Below are positions 50,130 to 62,154 of a stretch of 64,000 nucleotides of DNA, piece after piece. A model generated the notes under the pieces. It worked only from the letters and a program-made list of their open reading frames with translations, was not told the DNA's origin and ran no database searches. Made by a program: the position numbers and the translations under genes. Numbering within the stretch: the stretch's first letter is position 1; each line of letters starts with the position of its first letter. Origin of the DNA: Cardinalis cardinalis (lineage: Eukaryota > Chordata > Aves > Passeriformes > Cardinalidae); the NCBI GenBank assembly GCA_014549065.1, contig JACDOX010000027.1:3888485-3952484 (forward strand). Reading direction: 5' to 3'.

Positions 50130-51240
50130 TCCCTTTTCTTTAATAATGGAGCAGATGAGAGGATGGTTAATAGGAATGAATATTCGAAAAGGAAAATTCC
50201 AACAGACATGGATGAAAAAAACTTGAAGTTCAGTGTGCTGAAACTTTTGGAGCAGGTTAATTGTGAAGTACTAGATTGTGAAATTGCAAGTCCTGCAGCA
50301 AAGCTTTTCTAAATGATCCTATTCATGTCTGGCTAGGGCATTAACATTAGAAATTGGCAGACATGGCACTTGTATTTTTAAAAGAGAAGGACCCACAAAG
50401 TTACAGGACTATTAGCCATGTTTCCAGTCTCTGCAAGATATTGGAATGAATTTCAAAAGAAAGACCACTTAAAAATCAGAGATAAGCAGAAAGTGTGATA
50501 CAATACAACCTGAATAGACAGCAATAGATTTTGGCAGATGAACTTGGTATCTTTCTGTGATATATTGGACTATGTTCAAATGAAAGAATATGAAAAATAA
50601 ACCAAATCGACCTTCTGCTAAGGCTCACATACATTCCAAGGACAAATTAGTGGTGCTTAAAGCAAAGACGTGGGAAATGACCACATTTAGTTTTAGAAAA
50701 AGATCTGGCTCCAGAGTAGGTAAGAACTAACAACTGAAGGAAGATGAAGCCAGCAAAAGGCTGGTTCTGAGTGCAATGTGATCACAATCAGCCATCATGT
50801 CAATCGTTCACAATAACAGAGCACGAAAATAAATAATAATAATAATTAATGACACAAATCTGGGAGATGATGTTAACAGAGAGGAAGGTTAGAATGCCAT
50901 GTAGGAGACAGCTGATAATCTTGAACAATGAAGCAATAAAAATCAGATTAAATTTAACATCCCGAGATGCTGGGTCAGGCACAGAGACACTAATAAAAGG
51001 ATTTGCTGTAAGCTAGAGGCTGAACTGTGTTAATGTGAGGAAAGGAGAAAGCTCAGACTGGAAATAATCATTCACAGTATGGCCATGAGTCATCAGCATG
51101 ATTCAGCCACACAAAGGTTGATGCAATTGTGTGCATATCAGGAATGATATTTCCAGTACAGGGACAGAGGAGAACAGTAAATCAATAAGGATTATACCTG
51201 GAGCATGACACAAACCCAGCCACTTACTTACACTCTATAT
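50130..51240 (+). mobile_element. Ancient CR1/L3-like LINE fragment
   Basis: A heavily decayed non-LTR reverse-transcriptase region in the same orientation as its neighbour. The string 'GGACCCACAAAGTTACAGGA' with 'CTATTAGCCATGTTTCCAGT' and 'CTCTGCAAGATATTGGAATG' matches the CR1/L3 block encoding 'NYRPISLTSVxxKIxE'. Further on, 'GCCATGAGTCATCAGCATGA', 'TTGATGCAATTGTGTGCATA' and 'GGAATGATATTTCCAGTACA' follow the order of the later ORF2 part ('MSHQ', 'NAIxxCIxxGIxSxxR'). Stops and shifts are frequent. Borders are approximate; 51240-51490 may also belong. Confidence 0.65.
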
Positions 51241-52010
51241 GGTCAGCCACCATAAATATCAATGGGGTAAGAGCNTCTCAACAGACCTTGTTAGCCAAAG
51301 AAGAAAGAGGCAAAAGGGGACCTGGAAATTCAGGCTGGAAATGAGAAATGCTCAAAGAGGGTAAGATACTGAAGAGACTTGCAAAAAACTGTCTGCTGCT
51401 CTTTGCAAAAAAAGTCTGTAAGGCTGCAAGGGAAACTCCTAGAGACAGAGTGCAAGTTAACAGGGAGAGACAGAGTAAGATCTGCTGATTTTTTTTGGAA
51501 GTGGATAGGATCTAGATTTTGAAGCTCTAATTCTCATCTCAGACACTTTTCTGTGAGCTTCCTCAGGGAGGGAGCACCAGCCAGTTCTTNGGTCTTTTTT
51601 AACTCCACTAGAAGTGAGAAGAATCCTAATTCAAAGTGNCTTCATGACATAAGAGGGAGTTTTAAAGTTTTTAACTCTTACTCCAGGAAAACCAGGTTTC
51701 TCTCTTATGCTTTGAGGATTAAACACTTCTCTTCTATGACCAGGCTCAATCTAACTAAATACTCTTGCACCAGCCAGAGACAGGGACAAAGTGGTCTTTG
51801 GAGCTAACAGAGTAGTTTTTGCTGGTTTGAGGAAGGTTTTTGCTCATAAATTTTCCTTCAGATGCCATGCCCCTCCTCCCAGNTTCTCGGCAGAAAGTTT
51901 GACATGAAGCTGCCACTAAGTTGCCAATAATTAATTTTATGTTGTGTTCCCTGGACTCATTTTTACTGATTTTGCTTTGCAATGAGTTCATTTTGAGGCT
52001 CATGAGTGAC
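51241..52010. other. Non-coding DNA, no gene seen
   Basis: A purine-rich stretch to about 51480, possibly the far end of the older LINE, then unique sequence. No gene found. Confidence 0.4.
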
Positions 52011-52130
52011 AATTCTTGTCACAAGGAGCAGATTTCTGATTAATTCTTTCTGCTCTAGATTAATTTGCGTGACAATCATTTGTGACAAAGATTAATCTTT
52101 CAAACTATTACTGTGACAATTTTCTCCACA
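52010..52130. promoter_or_regulatory. TGACA/TAATC motif cluster, candidate enhancer
   Basis: Within 120 bases there are repeated 'GTGACAA' and inverted 'TTGTCAC' elements, plus 'GATTAAT', 'AGATTAAT' and 'ATTAATCTTT'. TGACA is the known core for TALE homeodomain factors (MEIS/TGIF), and TAATC is the core for bicoid-class factors (OTX/PITX). The density is unusual for background sequence, but function is inferred only. Confidence 0.3.
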
Positions 52131-52160
52131 GAGACAAGCCATCACACTGGTGCTGCTTTA

Positions 52161-52232
52161 CTCTGGCCTTGTTTTGTGACTTTGGGAAAGTTATTGTTTT
52201 CTTAAGGTTCATTTTACCTATCTAGAAATCTA
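52161..52232 (+). mobile_element. MIR-like core SINE fragment
   Basis: 'TTGTGACTTTGGGAAAGTTA', then 'TTGTTTTCTTAAGGTTCATT', then 'TTACCTATCTAGAAATC' parallels the MIR core-SINE tail ('TGTGACCTTGGGCAAGTCAC', 'CTCAGTTTCCTCATCTGTAAA'). The order and spacing agree and divergence is high, as expected for an element shared across amniotes. Only about 70 bases are recognisable. Confidence 0.5.
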
Positions 52233-54300
52233 AATAAGTCATCTGCAGAGTTTACTACATATCTCAGGACACAGGAACTTAATAAACTGTGAAATGATCA
52301 AAGGCAAAAAGATGATTGGAAAACAATCTGTGATCTTCAATTAAAAAAAGGTAATATTGGTAACTTCACAAATACTATTATGAAAAGCAAAACAAAACCT
52401 AAAAGAAAAAAAATGCCTGAATTTTTTCTGGAAGATTTTCATTGCTGTGCTTCTAAGAACTTCATTAACAATTTGACAAATTTTCATGAAATCTACATTT
52501 TAAATTTCATTAAAAAGTTAGTGAAGTGATCAAAGCTCTGCTCTAGCAAATAAACAATATTAATTATGTTGAGCAAAATTAATCTACTTTTTTGNCAGAA
52601 CTGTAATGCTGACTATTCAAATAATACTTTGAAAAAACATTAAGTTTCAAAAAATAGTTTAATTTCATTTTTTTTAACATCTCATAAACATTGGCCCAGA
52701 GAGTCACCTTTGAAGCCTGCAGAANCTCTTCTTTACATAAAAAGAAATCCACTATGTAGAGATACACAGTTATTCTTAGAAAAACACAGAGAGGGTGTGA
52801 GCAGCAGGATGGAGAAACCCATATTTTCTGTTAACAGGTTCTTGCTCTCTCCTCTATTGTTCATATTTGAATAAAAACCTGCTGCGCAGTTACCTTTCCT
52901 GTTCAAATGTTTGTGTCTAGAGGGATATCCAATTGCCTGCAACAGGCGTGGGCTCCAAAATACACTTCTCAGAACAGCAAAGCATATGGGATTCTTCTCT
53001 GAAAATGACATCCACAGTGTTAAGGACTCTCCAGTGAGGACTGTCTCTTGCAGACAAGGTACTTCCCGCAGATTCTCTNTGTCTGAGATTCCAAAGTATT
53101 TTCTGGTTTATAAGAGGTAGATTTCACTAAACTGCAGCAAGACTTAAGCTCAGATCAAAACAAACTGAGGACAACCTGAAGGAATCTTGCCCAACCCCAA
53201 GCACATGATCTTTGCTTCTCTCTCTGAGAGCTCATATCCAAGTTGAGAGCTGGAGGGGATGATGCCCTGCCCTGGCCTTCAGGAGCCCTGCTGGTGTTGT
53301 GCACCCTGAGTGTGCAGGGCTAAGCNACATTTTTTTATTGCACGGGGAATAAACTCCCATGCAAGAGCCTTACGGTCAAGGTTGTCTTTAGCCCTAGAGA
53401 GGACCTAGATCCAGACTTTCTGCATGACACACCCACCAGGTAGGGCTGATGACGCTTCCACTGCTGGAAGGCTTGAGCTGCAGTTGGCTGCAGGTCCAGT
53501 CCTCAGTAGCTCAGGGCTCCTAGTCTGAGACAGGGAGAAAAGAGTCCTAAATCAAATCCGTATCCATCCCACTGGCACCTGAAGAGAAGCACCTGAACGC
53601 AGATGTTGCACATGCTCCTCTGTGAAGCTCAGTAGCTTCAGAGTTTACCTGAAACCTTTCATGAAGATGAGAGTCTTCTCTGGGAACCTGGAGATAGGGA
53701 TAAGNGCTCCATCCCTACAGGCACTGCTTTCCTGCACCTTTTAACTGGAATGANGTAATTACTCCCAGTAGTACAGTGTCACAAAGCCGGACAGGTGCAG
53801 CAGTGGAGCACACTCTGAACAGCTCCAAAAGGTGTGGTCAGTTTTGTGTTAGCTGGTTGCACNGTCTCTTCCTGCCTTAAATATGCTCCTGCAGCCAATG
53901 GGACTGTGGTGAAGTCAGAAAAATCGTGTCCAGTTACAAACCATACAATTGGTATCATGACAGAAAGTATTGTGATTTGTATGATAGATCTGACACCAAA
54001 AAAACCCCCATGTTTTGAACAAATCAGAGGCTACAATCTGAAGGAAGCTATTTCTGTATTTNGTCTGAAAGTTAATGAGCTTGATGCAAAGTGTGAGTAA
54101 AGAAGCATGGTGGGAAATTAAAATCTTTCAAGAATCATTAAGAGCAGACATCTGGGTTTTCCAAAGTTCATTTACACTAAAATTAATTTTCCAGTGTAAA
54201 GGCTTGGCAAGCACTTTAAGCAGTAAAACATTTGATGCTGCTGATGTAACCAAGGCACTCTAAATGAAAACTTTTCCTGTGAAATATTGTCTTAGCTCTT
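52233..54300. other. Non-coding DNA, no gene seen
   Basis: AT-rich to about 52780, then mixed composition. No exon, RNA gene or named repeat was recognised. Sequence at 53230-53800 is GC-richer but has no coherent open frame. Confidence 0.5.
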
Positions 54301-54354
54301 AATTCAGTTAAAAACAAAACCCCAAGCAATTCAGTTAAAAACAAAACCCCAAGC
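54301..54354 (+). repeat. Exact 27-bp tandem duplication
   Basis: The unit beginning AATTCAGTTAAAAACAAAAC and ending CCCAAGC occurs at 54301-54327 and again at 54328-54354 with no mismatch. The identity points to a very recent duplication, or possibly an assembly join error. Confidence 0.95.
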
Positions 54355-57262
54355 AATATATCTCATGCATTTGAAATTCTGTAAAGCATTGTAAACTGCA
54401 GTTAAACAGGAGATTGCAGATTAAATAATGGTTTGACAGGAAGCAGCCATGTGGGACATGATGGGAAGGAAGGAGGAATTTCCTTCAAGAGGAAATTTTG
54501 ATGGTATGTGGTTACTGATGGAGCTCAAGAAGCAGAATTAGCAGTGATCAGAGCACTGTGTCCAGGTCCGGGTGATTTTCAGGCTCTTTGTGAGGCAGTC
54601 ACTGAAAGACAACTTCAAAGCTAAGCTGAATTGAAGTGAGATGATTCCATAGAAGGAGAGGGGANTATCACTTCCACAGTTTTAGGTAACAGTGACACAT
54701 CTCTTGAATCTTGAATATGATCAGAACTTCCATGCTTAAGACAACCAAAGCAGAACAGATGCTGGAAANTCTCCATTTAAAATCTTTTCAGGAAAGGTGC
54801 TAAAGGACAATTAAAACATTNGTATGATCATGTCCTCACACAGGCAGTGTTTATAAGAGCTGTAGTTCATGTAGGGTAGGTGCTGAATTAAGACTTTGGT
54901 CACACTACACCACTTAACATAGTCTTAGTGTTCTCACCTGCAGAAAAGACTGGTCAGCCATGCCAAGGCTGACATCAGTGCTTAGGTCCATGAGCTCCTT
55001 GCCAGAAAGTGCTGATCCCAATTGCCANGGAGGGTTAGAGTTCGTATATGAAGCTGAACAACGTGCACCCTGTATTGTAACAGTGAGTGTGCCAAGCCTG
55101 GGGCAAGGAACACACTTTGCTTTAGCTGTACTTCAAGCACTGTTTCTTAACCTGGCATGTTTAGTTTTTCAAAACAAAGGTTATTTGCCTTTATAAAGGA
55201 GAATACTTAAAATATAGAGAGAAAGCTGAGACTGGCCAGATCTTTTAGCCTACCAATAAATCTTTGAGATCTTCAGTGACCAGAAAAGAGAAGTTTGACT
55301 TAACTGTCATCTAGAATATAGGTAGAGCAAAAGTTAGTCCTTTGTCATGCCATGTAGTCTTTCTTGCAGCCTGTCTGCTTCCACTTTGCAGCAGTTAAAA
55401 TGTCCTTAATAATTGTCAANGAGAAATAATTCCAGTACGCTTGCAGTCTCTCAACACCAGACTATCACTTAGAANATCAATTGCTTTAAGGAAAAAGCTG
55501 TGGCTGTCATAAAAGACATAAGACAAAGACAATGCTGTGCCAGCCAGGCAGAATTTGCCCAGCCCTGGTTAGCCTTGCTGAGCTGCAGGATGCGCAGTCT
55601 CTTAGGCTGCCCTTTGATTCCTTGGCATTCTGAGGTTTTGCAAAGATCTATGCCAAATTCAGAAGGAATATAACATTTGCTACCTTTTCATAAAAGTCTA
55701 TGAGAATATGTCAAGATCACTGATTATTATGCCAGGTAATNTCCCTGTGAAGAAGGACTGCTGCAGGAGACAATACCTCAAGTGGATTTGTCCCATGGCA
55801 AATGCAGTTCCATTATGGCAGGACTTAGGACATGCTTAAGGTTGTCCCTAATGCAGTGTCTAACCATTTGTTCTCCAAAGCAGTCAGCTGTGCTTGATTT
55901 CTGCCTGCANTGCTTGGAGCTTCTCTGTGCTCGGTAGACCCTGGGCAGCAAATCCACCAGCGTGGGTCCCCATATTGGCTGTTCCTGGCCCTCTGACCTT
56001 TCCTTTCTTTTCTCTAGCATGCCTAAATAAATAAAGACAAGCCCTAGGGGAAAGAGAAGAAAGGCACAGACTGCTGAGTAGGATGACTCTACTTCAAAGG
56101 TAGTAAGGGAAAGCNGAATAGTCCTTTGTGACCGTAAAAGACACCATCGCTCCTTCTCACAGTTCTCTTTCCTGCCCCTGCCATTGTCTGCTCTGATTCT
56201 CTGAGGACCTGAATGGTCTAAATGAAACCAAGGCAATATTCTGGCAAATGGAAAGATTAAAATAGAAGAAGTCTGATGGCTTTATTGTTGGTAGTGGTTT
56301 TTTGGCTATTTGCTATTTGGCTCATTTTGCTGAGACTGTCTACAGCATAGCCCCCATGCAATGCTGCTGTGAAGAGTTGGGGCTCATCTACATCAAATAA
56401 ATTTGTCAGCAGGCAAATATTCATGCAACTGTACCTTGAACATGCCTAAGCAATTAACAAAATAAGATAAATTAAAGCAGTAGGCCTTTTCCTGAAAAAG
56501 TTCAACTTCTTTTTTCCTTTTCAAATCCTAGAAAGGAAGCATGCTGAAGAAAAGCTTCTAGGGGTTTTTTTTTCCAGTTACATTATTAAGTCTAATAAAA
56601 AAATAAAAAAGATGAAATAACTACAAAGCCATCTCAGGAATCCTAATATTCAGAAAATCTTAAAGCTCATTTCAGATCTGTGTACTCNTATTACTCTGTG
56701 GGCTTTGCAAGAAACTACTGTAACTGAATTCTGCAAGAAATTTGATTAAAATAAATGTGATTTTGCAATAAAAAAATCCCTAACCAAGTCACTTTCACAC
56801 ATTCCTTCTCAATCTCCCATAGGTTTCATTCACACACTTTCCTCTGCACTCATGAGTACCAAGACACCTATGCTGAAGCAGTTTTGGACCATTTGTATGC
56901 AACAGAGAGGACAAAGGACACCAGCNGCTATGGCCTCAACATGTATCTTGGGTTTTTGAATTGTCTTTTGTATCTCCTAGCAGTGGATGCTGTGTTGGAT
57001 TGCTTGCCTTGTGATTTTGACTCACCCTTTATAAATGTTTGTTGAAATTCCTGAATTTCACAACTTTCATTTTCCTTTCTTGATAAGCTATAGTCATGTT
57101 CTTTATCCACTTGTCAGCTTTAACTTTAGTTCAGTTTGTTCACATGAAACGGCAGATAATGAGCTCCATGGTGATTAACACATTCCTATCCTTTTAAACT
57201 TTGCTCTTCTCTTTCCTCTGGTGATTTTGCACTCACATTTCCATTCTTAGTCCCTTCATGTC
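54355..57262. other. Non-coding DNA, no gene seen
   Basis: I found no supported gene. A 152-codon minus-strand frame at 55778-56236 contains two ambiguous residues and one hydrophobic stretch (SAVCAFLLFPLGLVFIYLGM), but there is no recognisable family or promoter. I regard it as chance. Confidence 0.45.
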
Positions 57263-57285
57263 ACTACTATTACTACTACTACTAC

Positions 57286-57379
<94 letters not shown>

Positions 57380-57389
57380 ATTATTATAC
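57263..57389. repeat. Compound trinucleotide microsatellite
   Basis: Blocks of (TAC)n, then (TAT/ATT)n, then (TTG)n and finally a few ATT units run for about 127 bases. Neighbouring blocks differ by single-base changes of the same unit, so the array grew by slippage plus point mutation. On the minus strand it gives a meaningless Thr/Ile/Val run. The length is likely polymorphic. Confidence 0.95.
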
Positions 57390-60300
57390 TACAAATGTCT
57401 ACAGTGCTAATGGAATCACTCCTAATTTTGGACATTAGAATGGACAATTAATTATAGGCCCCCAGGAAGACCAAATGAATGTGGTGAGAACTGAACAGAA
57501 GCCCACAGCANTTTTGTTCAACAACTACTAAAAAATGCATTGGACATGATGAAATGAAAAGATGAATCTCATGCCTCACATAGCACATAGTTTTTTTAAT
57601 ATGCATACNACTATTCAGATAATTTGCTCTTGGCTCCTGCTGTGAATGTTGTTGTAGACTCTTGAAAATGCATCCACACCTTCTGTATGAGATTTTGTAG
57701 TTCAGGCACACTGCAGTCCTGCTCAGTTCTAGCGCAGGCAGATCACTGCTGAAGCACTTCTGCACTCTGTGATTGAGCCCTTTTCTCTGTGACGTACAAG
57801 CAGGAGTCTCAAACAGCTCTTCCTAATCTCTGGCAAAAATGCTTTCTCCTAACAGCAGGCTCATAAGAAAACAACAAAATGTCATTGTCAAAATTATTAT
57901 AGTGGGATGACAGAATGCATCTCCATAGTAACAAGTGGGGCTAATGCCACCACTTGCAGCATCACAGGCAGCCACACAGAAGTCTCTTTACCTTTCTGAA
58001 AGAAAAATTCATGAAGGATCTCAGTGGCTGCTCAGCCCTGGGAGGTGGAGAGCCAGTAAATGCCTCTTATGGCTCCTTAATACCTGCCTGGAGTGGGTAG
58101 TCAGATATTGTCACAGCTATGAGCATCACCTGATGCTCCTTAAAACTGCTTTAAAGGAAGTAGCAGGATATAATAATTCCCTCCATGAGCCCTCTTCTAT
58201 TCATCCTCAACAGAGCAAATAGTCACATACCCTCCAAAGTACCCTTTGTATTTGCAGTCAGTTAATTTTAAATAATTCTGCATTTCATTTTGGAAGTGAA
58301 ATGTATTGAGTAATCAGATGAGGATGTGGACAAGGAGCTTTTCTTATCTCCCTAACTACATGCTTTATAATTATCAACATTTTGACAATTGCAGATGTGC
58401 TATGCTCAGTAGCATTGAATACCGATAACTATTAGTTCCTTAAATTCATGAAACAGAAGAGGCTAAAGTTTCAATCCTTTGTTTTGCTGAGGTTAGAATT
58501 TTGCTCTTTTGGTGCTGTTTAATCTGTTGTTCATCTCCAAGTTAGACTTTCAGCTAGTATAAACCAGAGTTGCTGTAATGATTTCTGTACATCTGTGCCA
58601 TTTTCTCCCCTCGGTACCTTGTCCCACTGCCTGTCTTGTTAGCTTTGTCTCAAGGCTCCTGCATCTACAAATGCTCCTTGCAGCTCCCACGACAAAGCTG
58701 AGAAATACATGCATGCATTTAGGAGGAAACATAAGCCCAGCATGCACAATTCTCCCCCCTGAACAGCGCTACCAGCCTCCAGGCAGATACTCTGATCCTA
58801 ACACACACAAACAATTTCCATAAATGTCACTGCCAGGTACCTGACTCATTCCTCCCAGGAACAAAGCAGGCTTTCCAAAGTAAAGCCAGGGTGATGATGA
58901 AGACTGGCACAAATTTTCTGCTAAGTATTTTTCTTTGTGCTTTTCTGTCATTATACATGAAAGAAAGTTGCTGCCTTGAGACTTGATTCTCCCTCACTTT
59001 GGTAGATCCCTGCTGGGGCTAATCCATGTGAAGTCATGGCATTATGTACCTTGGAAAGATGCTCAGGTCTCCTTAGGCTCCCAGCTTTTCTGGAGAGTGT
59101 GTGAGGTAAAATGATTAATGGGATTCTGTGAGCTCTTAATANAACTCACATTCACAGTTTATGGCTTCTCCCCTGCAATACATCACTTCCTCCATTTCCA
59201 CACAGATTTTCAGGCAGAGAAGCCANGTGAAGAAGATTTAATCTTCTTTCAAAATGAATTTAGCAGAAGTAAAAGCCAATCATCTGCTCTGCATTTGCAG
59301 AAATGTTTTCTGAGACACACCAGACACAAATATTAAAAATAATACAAGGTATCTGAAAAATAAAATGTAAAAGCAACACCATGTAGACATGGAATTTGGT
59401 GACTAGACTACTAGCAAATGTCTGATATTCCTAATCTGTATTTAAAATNATGTTATAAAGAGATAGTAAAATATCTATATAGAGATTTTTTTTAAAATGT
59501 GGTCTAAATTGATAACAGGCAGGTTTATTTGCTAGGCAATGATTTTCACCTTAATAATTTTCTGATTTTACTTTATGGCATTTTTTGACTGATAGTTTTG
59601 TGACTGCTGTTATGGCACTACTTGTAGAACTTAAAGCAGAGCAGATGATTGGATTGCACTTTTATCTGACGTTCAGTCCTTCACACCACTGAGTGCAGCT
59701 CATCATTTTCAACAAAAAAAAGCAGTGATCTTAAAGATGAACCCTTTTACATTGCTTCTACCCCAATTTCCTGACAGTAAAATTATATATGCTTTAATTA
59801 TTCTCTGCTTCTCTTTCTGCCCATTCACACTTATTTAAGGCACTGTCCAATCTCTACCTGATTTGACAGGAAGTTTGACATATATGAGTATAAAGCTTTT
59901 CAGGGCTTCATGGACGTGGATGTCTGGATGTGAGAGTCCCCACCTAGTTATGTCTCAGGGTACAAGATGGAGAATTCACATGGGACCCCTCCTGCCTGGA
60001 ACCAACCCACCCACCAGTGTATGGTACCTCCAGCAGCATCACTGCAGTCATTGACTTTATACTCACCTCTCCATAAATCCAGGAACAGGAAAAGTTGAAG
60101 AAGTATATGGGATAAACAAAGTGGGGACTGGAGCAAATACAAGTGGCTCTGGATGGGCTGAAACATGGAGACAAAGGAAAAACAGAAAGGACATGAAAGT
60201 GAACAGAGGAGTAGGAATACAGCAGGAATATAGAAACATTGTAGAGGCTGGCTGGAAGTTGGAAAGATGAGAATGATGAGATCTGTTGCTCTGGGTTTGA

Positions 60301-61989
60301 CTAAGGATTTGGGAGAGACAGAATATTCTTGGGGAAAGGCACTGATAAAATGAAGCTGGAAACCTCATTGCATCCTTACTCATGCTGCTAATCTGATTCT
60401 TCCCTCGAGACTGCCTTTCCAGGAGGCCAAATTTGAGAATATGTGGAACAGACCCTGAAATCTTCCTTTCACAAAAAAACCATTCTATCTCAAGCACTGT
60501 GTTTCCTTTTTAAAGCTGTGATTCAATTGCACACTCAGGCTAGCTCCCATGGCTGGTTCAAGAATGGCAACTTTCACATAATCTTGGTATTGTAGNGCTG
60601 TGTTGGATTTTGTGCTTGTGAGTCAATCAACCAGTAATTTATCATCTGCTATTGTTAACACATATTAGTATACAAAGAAGAAAGAATGGAAACATTTTCA
60701 AGAGAAGGGAGAGAGCATATTGTGAAAGTAAAATNGAAAATTGCAGCCAGGCTAACCCTTGTTTGTGAGATTCTCCAAGGAAGCCTTTTATGCAAGCATG
60801 AAGTGTTCCCAGAGAAGCACCTCAGAAGCNTTTTAGGTGTTCTGAGTGATGGAGTTACAGTGACATTTAAAAAACAGATGCATGGCAGATCTTCTTTATA
60901 CTNTTGACGTAGGAACTAAAAAGCTTCCCAGAAAAGGTCCTGAACCAGAAAGGCTCAGAAAATTACTGGAAAAATTGTAGAAGTAGATACAGTATGAAAA
61001 AAACATAATGATTAGATGTAGGAGACAGAAACAATAATTTAGACTAACTATAATCTGTCNCACCAATTATTAGTGCCTGTACTCCCATTTTAGTAATTTA
61101 ACTGCAATTCCTGAATAAATTTTTTCTCCTAAGCAGANACTTAATGTGGATCCACATAATTCTGTCATCTAATTATAACTTTANCTTCTCCAGGACCTTT
61201 TCTTTAGGAATCTGTTCATAGGTAGTAGAGGGAACCAAGATACAGCTTATAGAAAGAGGAGAAGTATATGTTGAAAGAGGAGAAGTAAAGGAAAGGCACA
61301 GAAAGATTTCTTGCCTCAGTGGTATAAAAAAATTGAAGAGATGGAATTGGTTAGCAGGCAACAACCTAGGCTTGGCTTCTCAAACCTAGACCTTTAAATT
61401 ATTCTCATCTCAAGTTGCTTCAAATAAATAAAATTCNAAGCACATGCTCTCAAGAAATACAGCCTTTACTTCTCAGTGATCTTTGTGTGATGTTTATTGG
61501 CCAGTGCCCTTGGGGAGTTTTGGAGCAAGGCTGGAATGATACCAGCTCATTCCNACCAGCCTGGGAAAAAACTGCCCAAGACCTGCCTTCCTAGAACTGT
61601 CTCCCCCAGTTCTGGAAGAAGGATTTTAATATCTCTGAGCTTAACCCAATTTTCCCGACAGGCTGACAAAACAGAGAGGGCTTTGAGCCCTACATTGCTG
61701 CACTTAGGACCGGACTAAATTCAGTCCCACTTTTGGGTTTAGTTCAGGCTTTGGCTATTTTCTGTGTGTTTCTCCAGTCTCCCTTGATGTCTCTTCACCA
61801 TTCCTAGGAGTTGTCTGTACCTCAGAAGCCCCAGATCTGGCCCTATCTGACCTTAGGAGGCCTATGAGCCTAATATCAAGTAAAATTTTTATATCATGTA
61901 CCTCTCTGAGGCTGACTGTTCCTGCTGCTTTTTTATTTATTCTGGTTTTTATTTGCNTTTTGATTTTGTTTGGGGGTTTGGGATTGGGA
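57390..61989. other. Non-coding DNA, no gene seen
   Basis: I found no supported gene or long repeat. The 144-codon minus-strand frame at 60063-60497 exists because the plus strand is purine-rich there, and it has no domain. A 15-base direct repeat (GAAAGAGGAGAAGTA) lies at 61252-61266 and 61273-61287. T-rich low-complexity sequence at 61925-61989 leads into the gap. Confidence 0.45.
61252..61287 (+). repeat. 15-bp direct repeat, 21-base period
   Basis: GAAAGAGGAGAAGTA occurs twice, separated by six bases ('TATGTT'). Confidence 0.85.
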
Positions 61990-62154
61990 NNNNNNNNNNN
62001 NNNNNNNNNNNNNNNNNNNNNNNNNNNNNNNNNNNNNNNNNNNNNNNNNNNNNNNNNNNNNNNNNNNNNNNNNNNNNNNNNNNNNNNNNNNNNNNNNNNN
62101 NNNNNNNNNNNNNNNNNNNNNNNNNNNNNNNNNNNNNNNNNNNNNNNNNNNNNN
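61990..62154. other. Assembly gap (165 N)
   Basis: An unbroken run of 165 N. T/G-rich low-complexity sequence lies on the left edge, which probably caused the break. Open frames crossing it are artefacts. Confidence 0.99.

Noticed and set aside
55778..56236. 152-codon minus-strand frame with a hydrophobic stretch
   Set aside because: It contains two ambiguous residues and no recognised family, and no promoter, splice or conservation evidence is visible. A single hydrophobic run is common by chance.
57256..57447. Minus-strand frame encoding Thr/Ile/Val runs
   Set aside because: Pure translation of the trinucleotide microsatellite.
60063..60497. 144-codon minus-strand frame
   Set aside because: The plus strand is purine-rich here, which removes stops on the opposite strand. 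No domain or LINE motif was found.
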